From contig NZ_JAEKIS010000008.1 of assembly GCF_017311415.1 (NCBI RefSeq), forward strand, positions 156,632-220,631: a stretch of 64,000 bases of DNA. Direction: 5' to 3'. The position numbers and the translations under genes were made by a program. Below the pieces are notes generated by a model. It saw only the letters and a program-made list of their open reading frames with translations, did not search any database and was not told the DNA's origin. This DNA comes from Salipiger abyssi. Lineage in GTDB: Bacteria > Pseudomonadota > Alphaproteobacteria > Rhodobacterales > Rhodobacteraceae. Shown here one piece after another: positions 9,579 to 18,023 of this stretch (the stretch's first letter is position 1; every line of letters begins with the position of its first letter).

Positions 9579-11173
9579 GCGTCTTTATGCACGTCTGCGA
9601 AGTTGCCGAAGAAGCTGAGCGCGCCCTGAACGTAATCCTTCACATTGGTGCTCGTGATCGTCTTCTTGGCATCGTAGACGAGCTGGATCACCGGCACATC
9701 CTCCATCGCGACGGCCTGGAAGTCGGCATAGAGCTGTTTGCGTTTCTCCAGATCGGTCTCGATCGCCGCCGCTTCGAGCAGCGCGTCAGCCTCGTCGCTG
9801 GCATAGCCCGAGCCGTTCGAGAACGGCACGCCGTCCTTGATGTTCTTCGACCAGTAGAACCGCTGCACCCCGATCGCCGGATCGGCGCCGGCAGAGGCGG
9901 TGTAGCTCGTCAGGTCGAAATCGTGGTCGGTATAGACGCGCTTCACGTAAGCCGCGAAATCGTTCACCCGCGCCTCGGCATTGATGCCGATCTCGCGGAA
10001 CTGCTCGCGCATGTACTCGGCGGCGCGCGGCGGTTCCTCGCCATATTGCACCGCGTCGATCACCATGGAGAACCGCCAGCCGTCCTCGCCGCGCGGATAG
10101 CCCGCCTCGTCGAGCAGCGCCTCGGCCTTTTCCAGATCGATATCGTAATTCGGCACCCCCTCGGTGGTGTAGAACGCCTTTTGCTGAACGTGCAGAGGGC
10201 CGGTGCCGGGGCTTGCGAGACCGAACCAAACGTTTTCGGCCACCCATTTGTTGTCGATGGCAAAGTTCAGCGCCTGGCGCACGCGCTTGTCCTGCCATTG
10301 CGGGCGGCGCAGGTTGAAATCGCACAGGTGAATGGAGGGTGTATGCTCATAGCCCGCGCCGTTCACCTCGAACCCGTCAAGGCTCTGGAAGCGCAGGATC
10401 TCGATTGTGGGAAGCTGGCTGGACCCCACCAAATCGGCCTCTCCGGTCTCCAGCATCGCAGCCCGGGTCGAGCCGTCGGAGATGTAGCGGAAAATCAACT
10501 GGTCGATCAGCGGCTTGCCCTCGTCCCAGTAATCGGGGTTGCGCTCCATCACCAGCGTCTCGCCGGGGGCGTAGCTGACGAATTTATAGGGGCCGGTGCC
10601 GATGGGCGAGAGGTTGGCCGGGTTCTGCTGGATGTCGGTGCCGACATAGACATGCGCCGGCAGCATCGGGCTTTCCTGCGCGTTCAGCGCCGACATCATC
10701 GCGGGCGCCGGCTTGGTCAGCTTGAAGACCGCGGTCAGCTCGTCCGGAGTCTCGATCTCGGTGACATTGGCAAAGGTGGCGCGGCCACGACCGTGGAACA
10801 CCTTGAGCACTTCCATCACCGAAAAGCGCACGTCTTCGGAGGTGAAGGGCTCGCCGTCATGCCACATCACGCCGGGGCGCAGCTTGAAGGTGACGGTCAG
10901 CCCGTCCTCGGAGACCTCCCAGCTTTCGGCAAGCTGCGGCTCGGGGGACATGCCTTCGCCATAGGTCAGCAGGCCGTCCATCATCTTGCCCGAAACCGCC
11001 GCCTCGCCGCCGCCGGTGCTGAGCGCGGCGTTGAGATAGACCGGCACCGGGCCGGTGGCGACGGTCAGCGTGGCGCTGCCTTGGGCACGGGCGAGCGGCG
11101 GCAGGGCGGGGATGGCAACGGACGCGGCAAGACCCGCGAGGATCTGTCGGCGGTTCGGCTTGAGCGGTGACAT
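9575..11173 (-). CDS. ABC transporter substrate-binding protein, family 5 (peptide/nickel type), Tat signal
   Basis: 532 residues of the SBP_bac_5 family. The N-terminus SPLKPNRRQILAGLAAS has a twin-arginine pair and a hydrophobic core ending in ARAQ, so export by Tat as a periplasmic protein is likely. Mature domain motifs include YLNAALSTGG, LRPGVMWHDGEPFTSEDV and GTGPYKFVSY. I chose the ATG at 11173 because it directly precedes the signal peptide; a longer open frame upstream is rich in Arg/Pro and not credible. It is the first gene of the importer and lies 58 nt downstream of the FMN monooxygenase. Ligand unknown. Confidence 0.9.
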   Translation of the reverse strand: MSPLKPNRRQILAGLAASVAIPALPPLARAQGSATLTVATGPVPVYLNAALSTGGGEAAVSGKMMDGLLTYGEGMSPEPQLAESWEVSEDGLTVTFKLRPGVMWHDGEPFTSEDVRFSVMEVLKVFHGRGRATFANVTEIETPDELTAVFKLTKPAPAMMSALNAQESPMLPAHVYVGTDIQQNPANLSPIGTGPYKFVSYAPGETLVMERNPDYWDEGKPLIDQLIFRYISDGSTRAAMLETGEADLVGSSQLPTIEILRFQSLDGFEVNGAGYEHTPSIHLCDFNLRRPQWQDKRVRQALNFAIDNKWVAENVWFGLASPGTGPLHVQQKAFYTTEGVPNYDIDLEKAEALLDEAGYPRGEDGWRFSMVIDAVQYGEEPPRAAEYMREQFREIGINAEARVNDFAAYVKRVYTDHDFDLTSYTASAGADPAIGVQRFYWSKNIKDGVPFSNGSGYASDEADALLEAAAIETDLEKRKQLYADFQAVAMEDVPVIQLVYDAKKTITSTNVKDYVQGALSFFGNFADVHKDA

Positions 11174-11231
11174 GGGTTGGATATCTCTCTGTTGCGGCAG
11201 TTGGGAGGTGTCCGGGTTGGCCCGGATCGGT

Positions 11232-12569
11232 TCAGTTTGCGGAAACGGGTTCGCGCGCCGGGGCGGCGGCCTGTGCCGGGTGCGGTGGTCGGTCCAGGCC
11301 CAGATGGTCGCGCAGCGTGCTGCCCTCATAGGCGGTGCGGAACAGACCCTTGGCCTGAAGACGCGGAATGATCTCGTTGACGAAATCGTCCACCGGCCCC
11401 GGCAGATAGGCGGGCAGGATCATGAAACCGTCAGCGGCGCCAGAGGTGAACCAAAGGGCCAGATCTTCGGCAATCTGGTCGGGCGTGCCCATCACCAGCC
11501 GGTGGCCGGAGCTGGCGCCGACATAATCGCGCAGCTCGCGGACGGTCATGTTCTTCGTCCTGGCCAGCTTGCGCAGCACCACCGAATGGCCCTGCATCAT
11601 ATTGGTCTCGGGCAGCTCGGGCAGCGGCGCGTCGAGATCGCATTGCGTGAGATCATGCCCCACCCGGTCGCAGAGCGCGCGCATCGCCGCATCGGGATCG
11701 GAGAGCGCGCCGAGGGCGGCGACCTTTTCCTTCGCCTCCTCCTCGGTGCGCCCGATGACCGGCATCACGCCAAAGAGGATCTTGAGCGCGTCGCGCGGAC
11801 GGCCCGCCGCCTCCACCAGCCCGCGCAGCTTGTCGGAGAACACGGTCGCATCCTCCAGCATCTGCTGCGAGGCAAAGACCACATCGGCGGTGCGCGCGGC
11901 GAAATCGAGCCCGGAGGGCGAGGCGCCGGCCTGAAGGATCACCGGATAGCCCTGTGGCGGGCGGTTGGCATTGAGTGGCCCCCTGACGGAGAAATGCTCG
12001 CCCTCGTGGTTCAGCCGGTGCATCTTCGAAGCATCGACATAGGTGCCACTCTGCTTGTCGCCGACCATGGCGCCATCGTCCCAGCTGTCCCAGAGCCCCT
12101 TGCAGACATCGAGATATTCCCGCGCGCGGCCATAGCGTGCGGCGTGATCCGGGAAGGGATCGGTGCCGAAATTGCCCGCCGCCTCGGGGCTCGCCCCGGT
12201 CACAACGTTCCAGCCGGCGCGCCCGTTGCTCATGCGGTCGAGCGAGGCAAAGGCGCGGGCGATGTTATAGGGTTCGGAATAGGTGGTGGAGACGGTGGCG
12301 GCGAGGCCGATCTTCGAGGTTGCGGTGCAGAGCGCGCCCAGCAGGGTCAGCGGCTCGAGCCTCGTGACGTTCTTTGCGGGCGCGTCCGGCGCGCCGTGCA
12401 GGCTGTCGGCAAAAAAGGCGATGTCGAAACAGCCGCGCTCGGCGGATTGCACCGCGCGGGTGATCAGATCGAGGTTTTCCGAGCCGAATTCGGCGTCGGG
12501 CATGCGCCAGCCCGCAACATGATTGCCAGCGCCGCTGGTCAGGAGGGCAAGATGCATCTTCCGCGACAT
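11232..12569 (-). CDS. LLM-class FMN-dependent monooxygenase, NtaA/SnaA/DszA family
   Basis: 445 residues, TIM-barrel bacterial luciferase-like fold. The N-terminus MHLALLTSGAGNHVAGWR and internal NNGRAGWNVVTG-type segment (NGRAGWNVVTGASPEAA) match the two-component monooxygenases NtaA, SnaA, DszA and related enzymes, which use FMNH2 from a separate reductase. Start ATG has AAAGGA 6 nt upstream. It is the first gene of an eight-gene minus-strand operon with the ABC importer, molybdopterin enzyme and LysR. No flavin reductase is encoded beside it. Family members hydroxylate aminopolycarboxylates, sulfones or alkanesulfonates, so oxidative C-N or C-S cleavage of an imported compound is the likely role. 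Confidence 0.87.
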   Translation of the reverse strand: MSRKMHLALLTSGAGNHVAGWRMPDAEFGSENLDLITRAVQSAERGCFDIAFFADSLHGAPDAPAKNVTRLEPLTLLGALCTATSKIGLAATVSTTYSEPYNIARAFASLDRMSNGRAGWNVVTGASPEAAGNFGTDPFPDHAARYGRAREYLDVCKGLWDSWDDGAMVGDKQSGTYVDASKMHRLNHEGEHFSVRGPLNANRPPQGYPVILQAGASPSGLDFAARTADVVFASQQMLEDATVFSDKLRGLVEAAGRPRDALKILFGVMPVIGRTEEEAKEKVAALGALSDPDAAMRALCDRVGHDLTQCDLDAPLPELPETNMMQGHSVVLRKLARTKNMTVRELRDYVGASSGHRLVMGTPDQIAEDLALWFTSGAADGFMILPAYLPGPVDDFVNEIIPRLQAKGLFRTAYEGSTLRDHLGLDRPPHPAQAAAPAREPVSAN

Positions 12570-13123
12570 GTCAGGTCCTTTTCGCCTTGTGCCGAAATCA
12601 CAATCCGAGACATCCGCCGGTCGCGTCCCGATCTGCGAAGGTCGCTTATACATTTGTTTGTGTCCGATTTTCCCGCAAGAGAAATAATTTCATGTCATAG
12701 CTAGAAGCCGAGTTATCCGCCAAGCGCTCAGGGATTGAGCGGTTAAGGGCGGGTGTTGCGGCTTATTTGAACGCAGATCGCCATCAAAACGCCGTATCGC
12801 CTCACGAACGGCATCTTGAATCACGCCGGCAGCCGCAGAACGGACCCACGCATAATATAATACTATCTATATATCATCGCCACGGCATGGATCGCCCCAG
12901 ACGCGCCGCGCAGCGGAAGGACGGTGAGACCACCGCAAAAAGGCGCGCCGCAGAGCCGTGCGGGCACCTCGCGCCAAAACGGAAGACAGCCCGCGCGCAT
13001 TGCGGCGGGCTGTCTCGGTAGATGCAATGAAAGGTCTTGCGCGCGCCCCGTCCTTCGATGTCGGCGCATCGCGGGTGTCCAGGACTATGGCCCCGCGACA
13101 GGCGGAACCACATGCGTGTATCT
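12570..13123. other. Intergenic region upstream of the LLM operon
   Basis: About 550 bp between the monooxygenase operon (transcribed left) and the end of the amidohydrolase gene (also leftward). It holds an AT-rich patch near 12850-12880 (repeated TAT) and a hairpin at 12984-13015. The promoter of the monooxygenase operon should lie here, but I cannot place it confidently. Short open frames in the region lack ribosome sites and family features. Confidence 0.5.
12984..13015 (-). terminator. Hairpin terminator candidate after the amidohydrolase gene
   Basis: Arms AGACAGCCCGC and GCGGGCTGTCT are perfectly complementary (11 bp) around a 10-nt loop. On the minus strand the hairpin is followed by TCCGTTTTGG, a short T-rich tail. 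It lies about 110 nt past the amidohydrolase stop. The tail is imperfect, so termination strength is uncertain. Confidence 0.55.
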
Positions 13124-14362
13124 TCAGCCGGCCTTACGGGCCTCCAGCTTCCATTCCGACATCGTCGGCGCCAGATTGAAGAGCTTCTGCGCGTTGCCGC
13201 CCAGAATGTCGCGCTTGGCCTGCTCGCCGAGGAAGGGCAAGTCGTAGATCGTGCTCGGCAGGTCCATGTCCCAATGCGGGTAATCCGAGGAATAGAGCAG
13301 CTGGGTCTCGGCATTGATCATCTTGAAAGTGACCTCCAGCGCCTCGCGGTTGTCCACCAGCTCCATCGGCTGCGACGAATAGAACATCTCGCGCATGTAA
13401 TCGCTGGGCTTCTTCTTGAGCAGCGGCGCGTCCGAGGTGCGCATCATGTATTCGTTGTCGAGCCGCTGCATGAGGAAGGGAATCCACGCGAGGCCGCTTT
13501 CGATCCACATGGTGCGGAGCTTGGGGAAACGCTCCGGCATGCCGTTCATCACCCAGTTTGTCATGTGGATGATGTTGCAGAAGGCGAACCCGAGCGCGTG
13601 CACCGAGATGAACTTGTTGAGCTGCGACAGCGAGGAATCAGACCAGTTGTAGACCGCGTGGAAGCCCAGCGGCATGCCGTGTTCCTCAAGTTTGGAAAAG
13701 ATCCGCATATTGGCGTTGTCGTGGATCGGGCGCTTGAGATAGCCCGTCGAGAGGAAGCCCACGACGCCCTTGCGCTCGGCGAACTCGTCGATGATGCGCT
13801 CGGCCTCGTGCGGCTCGTTGATCGGCAGATAGACCATCGAGCACATGCGCTTGTCTTCTTCGAGAATGCGCTCGCACAGCCAGCGGTTATAGGCGCGCGC
13901 CATGGCGACCTCGACCTCGGGCTGCGGATGCGTGGCCAGCAGCAGCATCGGCGTCGGGAAGAGGCAGGCCATGTCCACGCCGAGCGCGTCCATCCAGCGC
14001 CGGGTCAGCGTGATGTCGCGATGGGGCGTCGGCGGCACCGTCTCCTTGCTGCGGCCGGGATAGCGCGTCACGCGGCCCGCCATGTCCTGCGAGCCGATGG
14101 CCTGCGGGATCAGCCCCGCGCGCCCGACATTGCCCGCCGAGAGGCCGAGATGGCGCAGCACCGGATCGTCCATGTATTGCAGGATCTCCGGCAGCGCCTC
14201 GGTCTCGTAATGGTGGCTGTCGACGTCGCAGATGAAGAAGTCTTTGTAGTTGCGCTCCAGTGCCTGTTTCCTGGCGTTCTTGAGAAGCTTGGTGGTGTCG
14301 AACTCCTTGATCGCCGGATCGGCGTCGGAACTGTAATTCAGTGGGTTCTGGGGCATTGTCAT
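13124..14362 (-). CDS. Amidohydrolase-family protein (Amidohydro_2, metal-dependent hydrolase/decarboxylase)
   Basis: 412 residues. Seen: CDVDSHHYE near residue 45, the metal-binding start of the PF04909 barrel; histidines in GFHAVYNW and in the IIHMTNWVMNG region; and SSDYPHWDMDLPS near the C-terminus with the conserved aspartate. Family knowledge: PF04909 includes ACMSD, gamma-resorcylate decarboxylase and LigY/LigW-type hydrolases and decarboxylases of aromatic catabolism. It is the last gene of an operon with a Rieske ferredoxin and a small unknown protein, controlled from the divergent MarR intergenic region. A ring-cleavage hydrolase or aromatic acid decarboxylase is possible; the reaction is not determined. 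Confidence 0.8.
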   Translation of the reverse strand: MTMPQNPLNYSSDADPAIKEFDTTKLLKNARKQALERNYKDFFICDVDSHHYETEALPEILQYMDDPVLRHLGLSAGNVGRAGLIPQAIGSQDMAGRVTRYPGRSKETVPPTPHRDITLTRRWMDALGVDMACLFPTPMLLLATHPQPEVEVAMARAYNRWLCERILEEDKRMCSMVYLPINEPHEAERIIDEFAERKGVVGFLSTGYLKRPIHDNANMRIFSKLEEHGMPLGFHAVYNWSDSSLSQLNKFISVHALGFAFCNIIHMTNWVMNGMPERFPKLRTMWIESGLAWIPFLMQRLDNEYMMRTSDAPLLKKKPSDYMREMFYSSQPMELVDNREALEVTFKMINAETQLLYSSDYPHWDMDLPSTIYDLPFLGEQAKRDILGGNAQKLFNLAPTMSEWKLEARKAG

Positions 14363-14383
14363 TTTGGCGTTCCTCCCGCGCGT

Positions 14384-14665
14384 TCAGTGTTTCAGCGTCT
14401 GCCACATGCCGAGCTCGAAGGCGGCCATGTCGGCGGCCTCCAGAATGCCGGTGGCGGCAATGGCGACCTCGGTCGCCGAAATGTCGTTGCCCTTGGGAAA
14501 GGTCTCGACCGCCTCGTCCTCTTCGTGCAGCCGAGCATAGACGCGCACGACCTCGGCAAAGAGCGCCTGCACCTGTTCCAGGCTCAGCCCGCCGGCCTCG
14601 GGGGCGCGCAGGGCACGAAGGACATCGTCGAAAGCGGCGTCCACGGGGCGCATATCCGCGCTCAT
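14384..14665 (-). CDS. Small protein of unknown function between Rieske ferredoxin and amidohydrolase
   Basis: 93 residues, acidic and mostly helical by composition (VDAAFDDVLRALRAP, SLEQVQALFAEVVRVYARL, ATEVAIAATGILEAADMAAF). I do not recognise a family. The ATG at 14665 is 4 nt after the ferredoxin stop with GAGG 9 nt upstream; an ATG at 14683 would add six residues but overlaps the ferredoxin gene. Tight spacing to both neighbours supports a real gene, perhaps a partner or small subunit for the amidohydrolase or ferredoxin. Confidence 0.7.
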   Translation of the reverse strand: MSADMRPVDAAFDDVLRALRAPEAGGLSLEQVQALFAEVVRVYARLHEEDEAVETFPKGNDISATEVAIAATGILEAADMAAFELGMWQTLKH

Positions 14666-14669
14666 TTTC

Positions 14670-15035
14670 TCAAACCTCGACATAGATCTGCGCGTCCCGT
14701 TCGATGACCTTGTAACGGCTCAGGCGGATTTTCGGATCGCCGATGGCCTCGCCCGTCTCGATCTTGAATTCCCAGCCGTGCCAGGGGCAGACGAAGTGCA
14801 TTTCGGTGGTGTCGAAACTCTGGCGGACGGAGCGTTTCTGCTCGTCCAGCTCATCGCAGACCCGGGGCATCTTCAGCCCTTCGCAGACCGGGCCGCCCTG
14901 ATGCGGGCAGATGTTCCTGTACGCCACGACGGTGTCGTTGTGGCGGATAACACCGATCTCGACCCCCTCGATCTCAAAGATTTTGGCGGTCGTATCGCTG
15001 AGATCGGCCGTCGCGCAGAGCAGTTTTTCAGGCAT
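14670..15035 (-). CDS. Rieske [2Fe-2S] ferredoxin
   Basis: 121 residues with both Rieske ligand boxes: CPHQGGP (Cys-x-His) at about residue 43 and CPWHGWEF (Cys-x2-His) at about residue 83, separated by an insertion containing ELDEQKRSVRQSF. It should pass electrons to an oxygenase or act as a small redox carrier in the cytoplasm. No oxygenase lies in the same operon; the nearest is pht3 at 21.5 kb, which has its own Rieske domain. First gene of the operon; its start is 16 nt from the first of two MarR-type palindromes. Confidence 0.88.
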   Translation of the reverse strand: MPEKLLCATADLSDTTAKIFEIEGVEIGVIRHNDTVVAYRNICPHQGGPVCEGLKMPRVCDELDEQKRSVRQSFDTTEMHFVCPWHGWEFKIETGEAIGDPKIRLSRYKVIERDAQIYVEV

Positions 15036-15051
15036 GGTTTCCCTCCCAATT

Positions 15052-15096
15052 TAGTACGATCATCTTACTATTTAAATTAGTAAGATTGTCTTACTA
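15052..15096. promoter_or_regulatory. Two MarR-type operators in a divergent promoter
   Basis: Two 19-bp elements with the same 8-3-8 design: 15052-15070 (TAGTACGA-TCA-TCTTACTA, one mismatch) and 15078-15096 (TAGTAAGA-TTG-TCTTACTA, perfect). Their centres are 26 bp apart. They sit between the ferredoxin start (minus) and the MarR gene start (plus), where the MarR product would repress both directions. Binding by that protein is inferred from position and symmetry. Confidence 0.75.
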
Positions 15097-15144
15097 TATG
15101 GGTTGACCTATCCTCTGTCAAGCTGACGAGGATCGGGGATCGCG

Positions 15145-15600
15145 ATGGAAAACAAGGACATACCGATTCCCATGTCGCAGCGGCGCGGCCTTGGCGCCTC
15201 GCTGCGACTCGCGCATCACCTTTATGGGAAGCGCTTGCAGAAGCGCCTGATCGCCGCAGAGCTCAGCATGGCGCAGTACATCCATCTGCGGACGCTGAAG
15301 GAGGAGGTGCGGATCTCGCAATCGGAGCTCTCCGCCCAGCTCGGGATCGAAAAGGCCTCCTCGACCCGGGTGCTGGACGAGCTCGCGCAGCGCGGGCTGA
15401 TCCGGCGCGACCGGCACAAGCAGGACAAGCGCATGCTGGTGGTCAGCCTCACCGAGGCCGGGCATGCCAAGATCGACGAGGCGATGGATACCGCCCGCGT
15501 CATCGCCGATATCGCGTCGGAGGATTTCGACGAGGGCGAGCTGCTTCAGCTCTTCCGGGCGCTCGACAAGATGATCGACAACCTGTCGGCGGAGAGCTGA
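15145..15600 (+). CDS. MarR-family transcriptional regulator (local, divergent)
   Basis: 151 residues with a MarR winged helix: helix-turn-helix around RISQSELSAQLGIEKASSTRVLDELAQRGLI and a wing DRHKQDKRMLVVSLT. Family knowledge: such proteins usually repress a divergent catabolic or efflux operon and release DNA on binding an aromatic ligand. Divergent from the ferredoxin-amidohydrolase operon with two matching palindromes in between. Ends 3 bp before the convergent DMT exporter stop. Confidence 0.9.
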   Translation: MENKDIPIPMSQRRGLGASLRLAHHLYGKRLQKRLIAAELSMAQYIHLRTLKEEVRISQSELSAQLGIEKASSTRVLDELAQRGLIRRDRHKQDKRMLVVSLTEAGHAKIDEAMDTARVIADIASEDFDEGELLQLFRALDKMIDNLSAES

Positions 15601-15603
15601 GCT

Positions 15604-16536
15604 TCAGCGCAGCATCGGCGAGACGGCGAGCAGGACCACACCCGCGCCGGCCAGCAGCGACGCGATGTAAAAACGGCGCCCGGGCGGTTTTTCGGTCTTG
15701 AAGATGTGGCCGGCAAGCCAGGCGGCAAAGAACATCTCCACGGAGGCGATGATCGCAACCGTCGCGACATCGGCCAGTTGCAGCGCAAAGAACACCACGA
15801 TCTGACCGATGCTCATCGAGCCCGCAGCAAGCAATTGCCATGGGCTCGGCAGCCGCATCCCGGCCAGGCCGGCGCACAGCCGGCCCGTCCGCAGCGCCGA
15901 GGCTCCGAACCAGCCCAGACCGGTCAGCGCCCCGATGAACGCTCCGAGCAGCGGGTCGGGCATCGTCTGCATGGCGAGCTTGCGGGCAACGAAAGACCCG
16001 CCATAGCTCGCCGCCGATCCCAGCGCGAGCGCCCTGCCCTTGCGCTGGTCGGGATTGGCACTTTGCGAGAAAGCGCTGAGCAGACCGCTGCGCCCGAAGC
16101 TGCGCATCATCATGATGAGCACGCCCGCCGTCACCAGCAGAAAGGCGACGACCGTCACCGGGGTGATAACCTCGCCCAGCAGCAGCACCGCCAGGACGGC
16201 AGCAAAAACCGGGATCAGCCGACGGATCAGGCCGGTTTCGATCGCGCCGTTCAGCTCGACCGAGCGGAACAGCGTCAGCCGGCCCAGCACATTGCCCAGA
16301 ATACCGGCGCAGACGAAATATCCGATGCCGATCAGCGCAGCAAGATCGGCGCCGGGCAGCGGTGGGCCGATGAACAGCCAGAGGCCCCCCGACATGGCGG
16401 CGGTCATCAGAACCGAGACCAGCACATCATTGCCGCGCCCCTCGGCGGAGCGCGCGCTTTTGACGATGGCGACCGAACTCAGTGCGTAGCAGAAGGCTCC
16501 CAAAGTCGCGAGGAGCCCCCCGATCAGTGCCGTCAT
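15604..16536 (-). CDS. DMT-superfamily transporter (EamA domains)
   Basis: 310 residues with ten predicted membrane segments arranged as two EamA repeats (first about residues 5-140, second 165-308). The C-terminal segments read VEMFFAAWLAGHIF and RFYIASLLAGAGVVLLA, typical of the family. Inner-membrane metabolite exporter or importer; in this operon (pht2-pht4-pht5-unknown-DMT) it may move phthalate or a pathway intermediate, but that is inferred from position alone. Confidence 0.85.
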   Translation of the reverse strand: MTALIGGLLATLGAFCYALSSVAIVKSARSAEGRGNDVLVSVLMTAAMSGGLWLFIGPPLPGADLAALIGIGYFVCAGILGNVLGRLTLFRSVELNGAIETGLIRRLIPVFAAVLAVLLLGEVITPVTVVAFLLVTAGVLIMMMRSFGRSGLLSAFSQSANPDQRKGRALALGSAASYGGSFVARKLAMQTMPDPLLGAFIGALTGLGWFGASALRTGRLCAGLAGMRLPSPWQLLAAGSMSIGQIVVFFALQLADVATVAIIASVEMFFAAWLAGHIFKTEKPPGRRFYIASLLAGAGVVLLAVSPMLR

Positions 16537-16563
16537 CGGGGCCGGTCTGCGGTTGCGCCGCGC

Positions 16564-17016
16564 TTATCCGGCATCGGCAAGGAGCTGTTCGAGGAAGCGC
16601 TCGGAGGACATGACCTCGCGCGTCGGCATCTTCTGCTGCTCGTCGGTCAGTTCGGACTCGGGCGAATAGGTCAGCCCCTGCCCGTCCCAGAACCACCAGT
16701 AGATGATTTCGCCCTGCTTGCCCCGGATCGGCATCCGGAAGGTGGGGAAATGCCGCTGCGCGCGCGGGATCTCGATCTCGCCGGCCTTGGAATGGCTGAG
16801 TCCGAGCTTTTTCAGCACGCCACCGAGCGGCACCATGGCCATTTTGCCCTCACGGATCTCGGCGAGCGAGGTCACATTGTCCGGGCGCGTCGCGCTCGGA
16901 CCCTTGAGGAACTTGACCACGGGCGGATAGCTGGGGTGGACATGGGTGACCTGAACATAGGCCAGCCCCTTGTCCGTAGCGATTTCGACGATATCGCCGG
17001 GTGCGTATTCTTCCAC
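16564..17016 (-). CDS. Unknown 150-residue protein in the phthalate operon
   Basis: 150 residues, soluble. I do not recognise a family. The N-terminal 40 residues (YAPGDIVEIATDKGLAYVQV) look like a small beta-barrel, with a faint resemblance to Imm26/KOW-type folds; the middle is rich in aromatic residues (GEIIYWWFWDGQGLTY). It starts 14 nt after pht5 and ends 27 nt before the DMT gene, so it is co-transcribed with phthalate genes. A regulatory or accessory role is possible; nothing in the sequence shows an enzyme active site. Confidence 0.75.
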   Translation of the reverse strand: MEEYAPGDIVEIATDKGLAYVQVTHVHPSYPPVVKFLKGPSATRPDNVTSLAEIREGKMAMVPLGGVLKKLGLSHSKAGEIEIPRAQRHFPTFRMPIRGKQGEIIYWWFWDGQGLTYSPESELTDEQQKMPTREVMSSERFLEQLLADAG

Positions 17017-17030
17017 GTTGGGACTCCTTT

Positions 17031-18023
17031 TCAGAGACTGTAGGCTTCCAGAGTGGACGGGTGAAACAGCTCCTCGACCTTGACACGGCGCGGCGAGAGG
17101 CCCTGGCTCGCATGGTAGTCGAGAAACTTGTCCAGCGTCGCGACGTTATCGGCGACACCATAGCTCCACGGGTCGTTGCCCATCAGGGTCTGCACCCGCT
17201 TCAGGTTGTCCTCGACGAAAGGCATGGTGACCTTGGTGGCCGAGGTGTCAAAGAGCGCCTCTTCGGCCAGCCGCTTGGACGCGGTGAAGGCCTTGAGCAG
17301 CGCGGCGGGCAGGAACGGGTATTCCTCCACCAGAGTACGGCGCACGCCGAGAACATGCATGATCGGGAAGATCCTGGTGCGGCGATAGTAATCCTCGGCG
17401 GCGGAGATACTGTCGGCAAACAGCCGGCCCACATGCGGATGGCCTTCGGCATAGCAGCGCGGCCAGCGCGGGCCGACAAAGCCGTCGATCTCGCCATCGG
17501 CCAGCATCTGGTTGAGCGTGCTGCCCACCGGCGCCTCTTCCATGGTGATGTCGTCGGGCAGCTGCACCTTGATCTTTTCCGGCCGCCCGGCGGTGTCCAT
17601 GCCACCGCGCACCCAGGTGATATCGGAGGGCTTCACGCCGTAATCGTCTTCCAAGATGCCACGCACCCAGACGTTTGCAGAAAGCTGGTACTCGGCGATG
17701 CCGATGCGCTTGCCCTTCAGATCCTCGGGCTTTTCGATGCCCTTGTCGGTGCGGATATAGACCGAGGTATGACGGAAAGCGCGGCTCAGGAAGACCGGGA
17801 GGGCGACGTAATGCGGCTCGCCCCGCGCGACCGAGATCGAGTAGGAGGACAGCGACAGCTCGCTGATATCAAAGGCCTGATGACGGAAGGCGCGGAAGAA
17901 CATCTCTTCCGGCGACAGCAGCATCGGGATCGGATCGACACCGTCGATCTGCACCCGCCCGTCCACGATGGCCCGCGTCCGGTCGTAGTTTCCCATCGCG
18001 AGGGAAAGCTTGAGATTCGTCAT
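17031..18023 (-). CDS. pht5: 4,5-dihydroxyphthalate decarboxylase
   Basis: 330 residues. The fold is that of a periplasmic-binding-protein-like domain without a signal peptide (LKLSLAMGNYDRTRAIVDGRV, then ISELSLSSYSISVARGEPHYVALPVF), as in Pht5/OphC-type decarboxylases. Family knowledge: the enzyme converts 4,5-dihydroxyphthalate to protocatechuate and CO2. I chose the ATG at 18023 because it overlaps the upstream dehydrogenase stop by 4 nt. With pht3, pht2 and the Gfo/Idh dehydrogenase next to it, the assignment is well supported. Confidence 0.85.
   Translation of the reverse strand: MTNLKLSLAMGNYDRTRAIVDGRVQIDGVDPIPMLLSPEEMFFRAFRHQAFDISELSLSSYSISVARGEPHYVALPVFLSRAFRHTSVYIRTDKGIEKPEDLKGKRIGIAEYQLSANVWVRGILEDDYGVKPSDITWVRGGMDTAGRPEKIKVQLPDDITMEEAPVGSTLNQMLADGEIDGFVGPRWPRCYAEGHPHVGRLFADSISAAEDYYRRTRIFPIMHVLGVRRTLVEEYPFLPAALLKAFTASKRLAEEALFDTSATKVTMPFVEDNLKRVQTLMGNDPWSYGVADNVATLDKFLDYHASQGLSPRRVKVEELFHPSTLEAYSL

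Noticed and set aside
12767..13021. 84-codon plus-strand frame in the 12.6-13.1 kb gap
   Set aside because: Begins with TTG, has no ribosome site, and runs through the hairpin at 12984; no recognisable product.
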